Origin: an uncultured Bdellovibrionales bacterium
Lineage (GTDB): Bacteria; Bdellovibrionota; FAC87; UBA2466
Length of the DNA stretch: 27,954 nucleotides
Assembly (NCBI GenBank): GCA_937903155.1
Contig: CALCZU010000129.1
Coordinates: 1-27,954 of the forward strand
Direction of reading: 5' to 3'
The notes beneath the pieces were generated by a model that was not told where the DNA came from, did no database searches, and saw only the letters and a list, made by a program, of their open reading frames with translations. The first letter of the stretch is position 1; the number at the start of each line of letters is the position of its first letter. This document shows positions 25,595 through 27,954 of the stretch, in pieces. Made by a program: the position numbers and the translations under genes.

Positions 25595-25646
25595 GTCACC
25601 TGTTAGGATTTGGTTAAAGATAATCTGACGGGGTCATCTTTAACCA
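25595..25646. promoter_or_regulatory. Candidate Pho-box-like site plus 11-bp inverted repeat upstream of the glucoamylase
   Basis: TGTTAGGATTTGGTTAA (25601-25617) is the exact reverse complement of 18582-18598 in the pst promoter. Overlapping it, TGGTTAAAGAT (25611-25621) is perfectly inverted at 25636-25646, with a 14-bp spacer. The site ends 18 bp before the glucoamylase ATG, which has a GGGGG ribosome-like site. This supports co-regulation or a shared regulator, not proof of PhoB binding. Confidence 0.45.
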
Positions 25647-25664
25647 TCGGGCGGGGGAAACAAA

Positions 25665-27038
25665 ATGCGCACACTCACTTTAGTAACTCTTTTTACACTC
25701 ATCGGTTTCATAAACTTAAGAGCGGATGACTTCTCCCAATGGCTCAAACAAGAAAAAGAAACCTCATTTAGAAATCTGCACCGCAATATTTCTCCCGAAG
25801 GCGCCGCCAAAGGATGTGTTGTCGCATCTCCCTCGAAATCCTCTCCCGATTATTTTTACCACTGGGTAAGAGATGCGGGCATCACAATGGACGTTGTTGT
25901 GACTCAGTACAAGTTGGGTTTAGACCAAAACAACTTTTTAGAATCGCGTCTTTTTGATTTCATCGACTTCTCTTTAAAAAATCAGAACACTCCTAACTTA
26001 AGTGGCGGGCCTGGTGAACCGAAGTTTAACGCCGATGGCAGCGCATTCTCCGGACCCTGGGGAAGACCTCAGGATGACAGTCCGGCACTTCGAGCGCTTG
26101 CGTTGATCCACCTGGCCGACTTTTGGTTGGCGACGGGAAAAAAAGATCTTGTTGTTCAAAGACTTTATAACGCTGATTTCAGATCTGTTATCAAATTGGA
26201 TCTTGAATACATCTCTCATCACTGGAGAAATACAAGCTTCGATTTGTGGGAAGAAGTGAAAGGGCACCATTTCTATACGCGCTCTGTTCAACGGAGAGCG
26301 CTTGAGGAAGGTGCACGGTTAGCGACAACCTTGGGCGATCGATATGCAGCCGATTGGTACCGAAGCCAAGCTGCGAATATTCAAAACGAACTCTACCGCC
26401 ACTGGGATGCAAATAAAAAGGTCGTTGTTCCTACGATTGATTGGGACGGTGGAGTTCCATATAAACACAGCGGATTGGATGCGGCGGTCGTCTTAGGAGT
26501 GCTGCATGGAGGATCGGACAGCGGTGATTTTTCAATTTCAGATGACCGTATTGTCAGCACCGTTGCTAAAATCGAAGAGGCTTTCCAAAACTTATATCCG
26601 ATCAATCAGAAAGGATTTCCCGCAGTCGCTATCGGACGCTATCCCGAAGATAAATACGACGGCTATTCGACGAGCGGTGAAGGCAACCCTTGGATTCTCA
26701 TCACTAGTGGGTTTGCTGAATATTACTACCGACTGGCAAAGATCCTAAAATCGCAGGATTCTGTGAGTATCAACTCGGTAAACGAAGATTTTTACTCGAA
26801 GCTTATAGGAAATCCAGTGCGATCGGGTGCTCAGATTGATTCGGGCAAGGTAGCGAACCAGTTGATTCAAAAGGCAGATTCGTTTTTAAAACGCGTTCGA
26901 ACGCATTCGGATGGAAGAGGCGGAATGGCCGAGCAGCTCAATCGTCACTCGGGATACCAGCAAGGGGCGCGGGATCTCACTTGGAGTTACGGCGCATTTT
27001 TAACGGCCGCTCTCTCTCGTCCTGCCAATCCATTTTGA
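25665..27038 (+). CDS. Secreted glycoside hydrolase family 15 glucoamylase
   Basis: It releases glucose from the non-reducing ends of alpha-1,4 glucans such as starch or glycogen. It has 457 residues with signal peptide 1-20 (MRTLTLVTLFTLIGFINLRA), so it acts in the periplasm or outside. GH15 signatures resemble the fungal glucoamylase type: DYFYHWVRDAG (62-72), WGRPQDDSPALRA (132-144), DLWEEVKGHHFYT (193-205, catalytic acid Glu196), GRYPEDKYDGYSTSGEGNPWIL, and catalytic base Glu423 in GGMAEQLNRHSG followed by ARDLTWSYGAFLTA. No separate starch-binding domain is present. The full-length catalytic domain has both catalytic residues. Upstream is a sequence shared with the pst promoter. Confidence 0.94.
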   Translation: MRTLTLVTLFTLIGFINLRADDFSQWLKQEKETSFRNLHRNISPEGAAKGCVVASPSKSSPDYFYHWVRDAGITMDVVVTQYKLGLDQNNFLESRLFDFIDFSLKNQNTPNLSGGPGEPKFNADGSAFSGPWGRPQDDSPALRALALIHLADFWLATGKKDLVVQRLYNADFRSVIKLDLEYISHHWRNTSFDLWEEVKGHHFYTRSVQRRALEEGARLATTLGDRYAADWYRSQAANIQNELYRHWDANKKVVVPTIDWDGGVPYKHSGLDAAVVLGVLHGGSDSGDFSISDDRIVSTVAKIEEAFQNLYPINQKGFPAVAIGRYPEDKYDGYSTSGEGNPWILITSGFAEYYYRLAKILKSQDSVSINSVNEDFYSKLIGNPVRSGAQIDSGKVANQLIQKADSFLKRVRTHSDGRGGMAEQLNRHSGYQQGARDLTWSYGAFLTAALSRPANPF

Positions 27039-27066
27039 CAAAACGAGGGGGTTTGAGGTAAGCCAT

Positions 27067-27082
27067 CGGCACTCATGTGCCG
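27067..27082 (+). other. Hairpin enclosing a start codon
   Basis: CGGCAC (27067-27072) and GTGCCG (27077-27082) form a perfect GC-rich six-pair stem around the loop TCAT. The ATG of the following lipoprotein gene is at 27075-27077, in the loop and first stem base. The structure could limit translation initiation. Confidence 0.5.
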
Positions 27083-27656
27083 GTACTATCCCTTGTTTTT
27101 CGCGATTTTAAGCGCGGTTTTGACTTCCTGTTCGCATAGTTATTTTACTCACGACAGAACCAACCCGAATTACTACAGCGGTGGCACGCGCTTCTATCCG
27201 ATTAATTTTTGGAAGATCACACAGAAGCAAGAAGAAGCTCCCGAAGGCCAAACGAATAAGCCGGTGCCAGAGCAGCCCAAAAGCGTGTCCGAGACTGAAG
27301 CGGCCGTCGGAGTATTAGCATCCGGAATTAGTTTACTCATCTACCGCGACTATTACCAATCTCCCCATATCAGCGGGACCTGCGTCTGCGCGGGCGTCAA
27401 AGATTCTGTCATCGAAATTCCTTGTCCCGAACTCGCCGTAAAATTACTCGACGCCTCGGGAAAAGAAGTCCAAAGATCGCACACGGTCGGCGGCGAATTT
27501 TTCTTCTCTGTTCCGCCGGATAAAGAATTCTCCGTCGAAGTCGATTCGTCCGATTACCAAATCCTAGGCGAACCCAAACGGGCATTGTACTTAGGTGACC
27601 AAGTGATTCTGCATCTCATCCGCACGAAATCCGACAGCCTTTTTTCAAACCAGTAG
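27075..27656 (+). CDS. Lipoprotein of unknown function
   Basis: This is a 193-residue precursor from ATG 27075, the only start after the in-frame TGA at 27054. MCRYYPLFFAILSAVLTSC is a lipoprotein signal with lipobox LTSC. The mature part has a Tyr-rich start, a Pro/Glu-rich linker, a short hydrophobic segment (AAVGVLASGISLLIYRDYY) and a C-terminal beta-rich domain (about 100-185). That domain contains two early cysteines (TCVCAG) and the phrases AVKLLDASGKEV and GGEFFFSVPPDKEFSVEV, like small carboxypeptidase-regulatory or Ig-like beta sandwiches. I do not assign a family. The gene lies 36 nt after the glucoamylase and could be co-transcribed with it. Confidence 0.7.
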   Translation: MCRYYPLFFAILSAVLTSCSHSYFTHDRTNPNYYSGGTRFYPINFWKITQKQEEAPEGQTNKPVPEQPKSVSETEAAVGVLASGISLLIYRDYYQSPHISGTCVCAGVKDSVIEIPCPELAVKLLDASGKEVQRSHTVGGEFFFSVPPDKEFSVEVDSSDYQILGEPKRALYLGDQVILHLIRTKSDSLFSNQ

Positions 27657-27685
27657 ATAGTCACTTATGGATATTCTGCCCGACC

Positions 27686-27753
27686 CGTCATTGCGAGGAG
27701 GCGCAGGCGACGACTTGTCCGGCGCAGCTTTAGCGGAGACGGAAGCAATCTCG
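27686..27753 (+). repeat. Palindromic dispersed repeat, copy 4 (half, mosaic)
   Basis: CGTCATTGCGAGGAG (27686-27700) continues as GCGCAGGCGACGA, as in copy 1. A CTTGTCCGGCGCAGC block then resembles the interior of copy 3 (CTTGTCCGACGCAGC), followed by GAAGCAATCTCG (27742-27753) as in copy 1. No matching right arm is present before the window end, so this is a half or rearranged copy. Confidence 0.75.
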
Positions 27754-27797
27754 ATGCACTCGAGAAGAACCTTGGATGCGCCGAGGGTTCGGTCATC

Positions 27798-27931
27798 AAA
27801 ATTAGAAATTGTGGGATCCTCTTATATTAGAGAGGATTTTTCGGGGGCTTGTCGACATGGCGCTGCGGATTGGAGCGTTGCTATCTAGCAGTCCAGGACC
27901 GCCGCAGCTTAATCCCACAATTTCAAATTTT
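27798..27931. repeat. Structured 134-bp inverted-repeat element
   Basis: The outer 19-bp arms, 27798-27816 and 27913-27931, pair with one mismatch (GAAATTGTGGGA/TCCCACAATTTC). Inside are ATCCTCT (27816-27822) paired with AGAGGAT (27831-27837), and GCTGCGG (27862-27868) paired with CCGCAGC (27902-27908). The nested layout suggests a structured RNA or a miniature mobile element. No protein-coding evidence is seen in it. Confidence 0.6.
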
Positions 27932-27954
27932 GCTGCCCTCTTCGTTCCCACCCG

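Noticed and set aside
27667..27888. 73-codon frame at the right end
   Set aside because: It runs through the mosaic repeat and the inverted-repeat element, lacks a ribosome site and has no protein-like composition.

Overview
The window is a gene-dense bacterial chromosome segment of moderate GC content (mid-40s percent by eye). Genes are closely packed, many overlap by 4 nt, and several use TTG or GTG starts. The gene set suggests a free-living or predatory Gram-negative bacterium, possibly of the Bdellovibrionota/Oligoflexia type. It includes lipoproteins with Sec/Lsp signals, a ferrochelatase with an internal cysteine cluster, a secreted GH15 glucoamylase, QueG, a full pst-pho operon and a giant Lys/Glu-rich helical protein. 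The taxonomic placement is inference. No tRNA, rRNA, CRISPR array, integrase or transposase was seen, and no gene-free stretch exceeds 300 nt.

Layout. Positions 1-10027 are one open frame that runs off the left edge: a giant protein of at least 3341 residues with no recognised enzyme domain, central hydrophobic Gly/Ala-rich segments, a coiled coil and tandemly duplicated C-terminal modules. A small exported protein follows (10130-10552). A leftward two-gene unit (12446-10699) encodes an unrecognised 241-residue protein and a saccharopine-dehydrogenase-like NAD(P) oxidoreductase. It diverges, across only 30 nt, from a rightward hemH-aldehyde dehydrogenase pair (12477-14886). Then come queG (14992-16038), a convergent exported protein (16931-16026), a small lipoprotein with a pacifastin-like six-cysteine module (17074-17319) and an MFS efflux pump (17358-18596).

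From 18654 to 25139 lies a complete phosphate operon: pstS-pstC-pstA-pstB-phoU-phoB-phoR. PstS binds periplasmic phosphate, PstCAB imports it with ATP, PhoU links transporter state to PhoR, and PhoR/PhoB switch on the regulon. Two 11-bp direct repeats over the end of the upstream gene, followed by a TATAAA, form a likely PhoB-binding promoter. A 17-bp exact inverted copy of this site lies upstream of the glucoamylase gene, so that enzyme may belong to the same regulon.

The right end holds a tiny secreted Gln/His-rich protein (25286-25510), the glucoamylase (25665-27038), a lipoprotein whose start codon sits in a GC-rich hairpin (27075-27656) and about 300 nt of repeat and structured sequence. 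Four members of one palindromic repeat family (GTCATTGCGAG-type ends) are interspersed, each starting 6-29 nt after a rightward stop codon.
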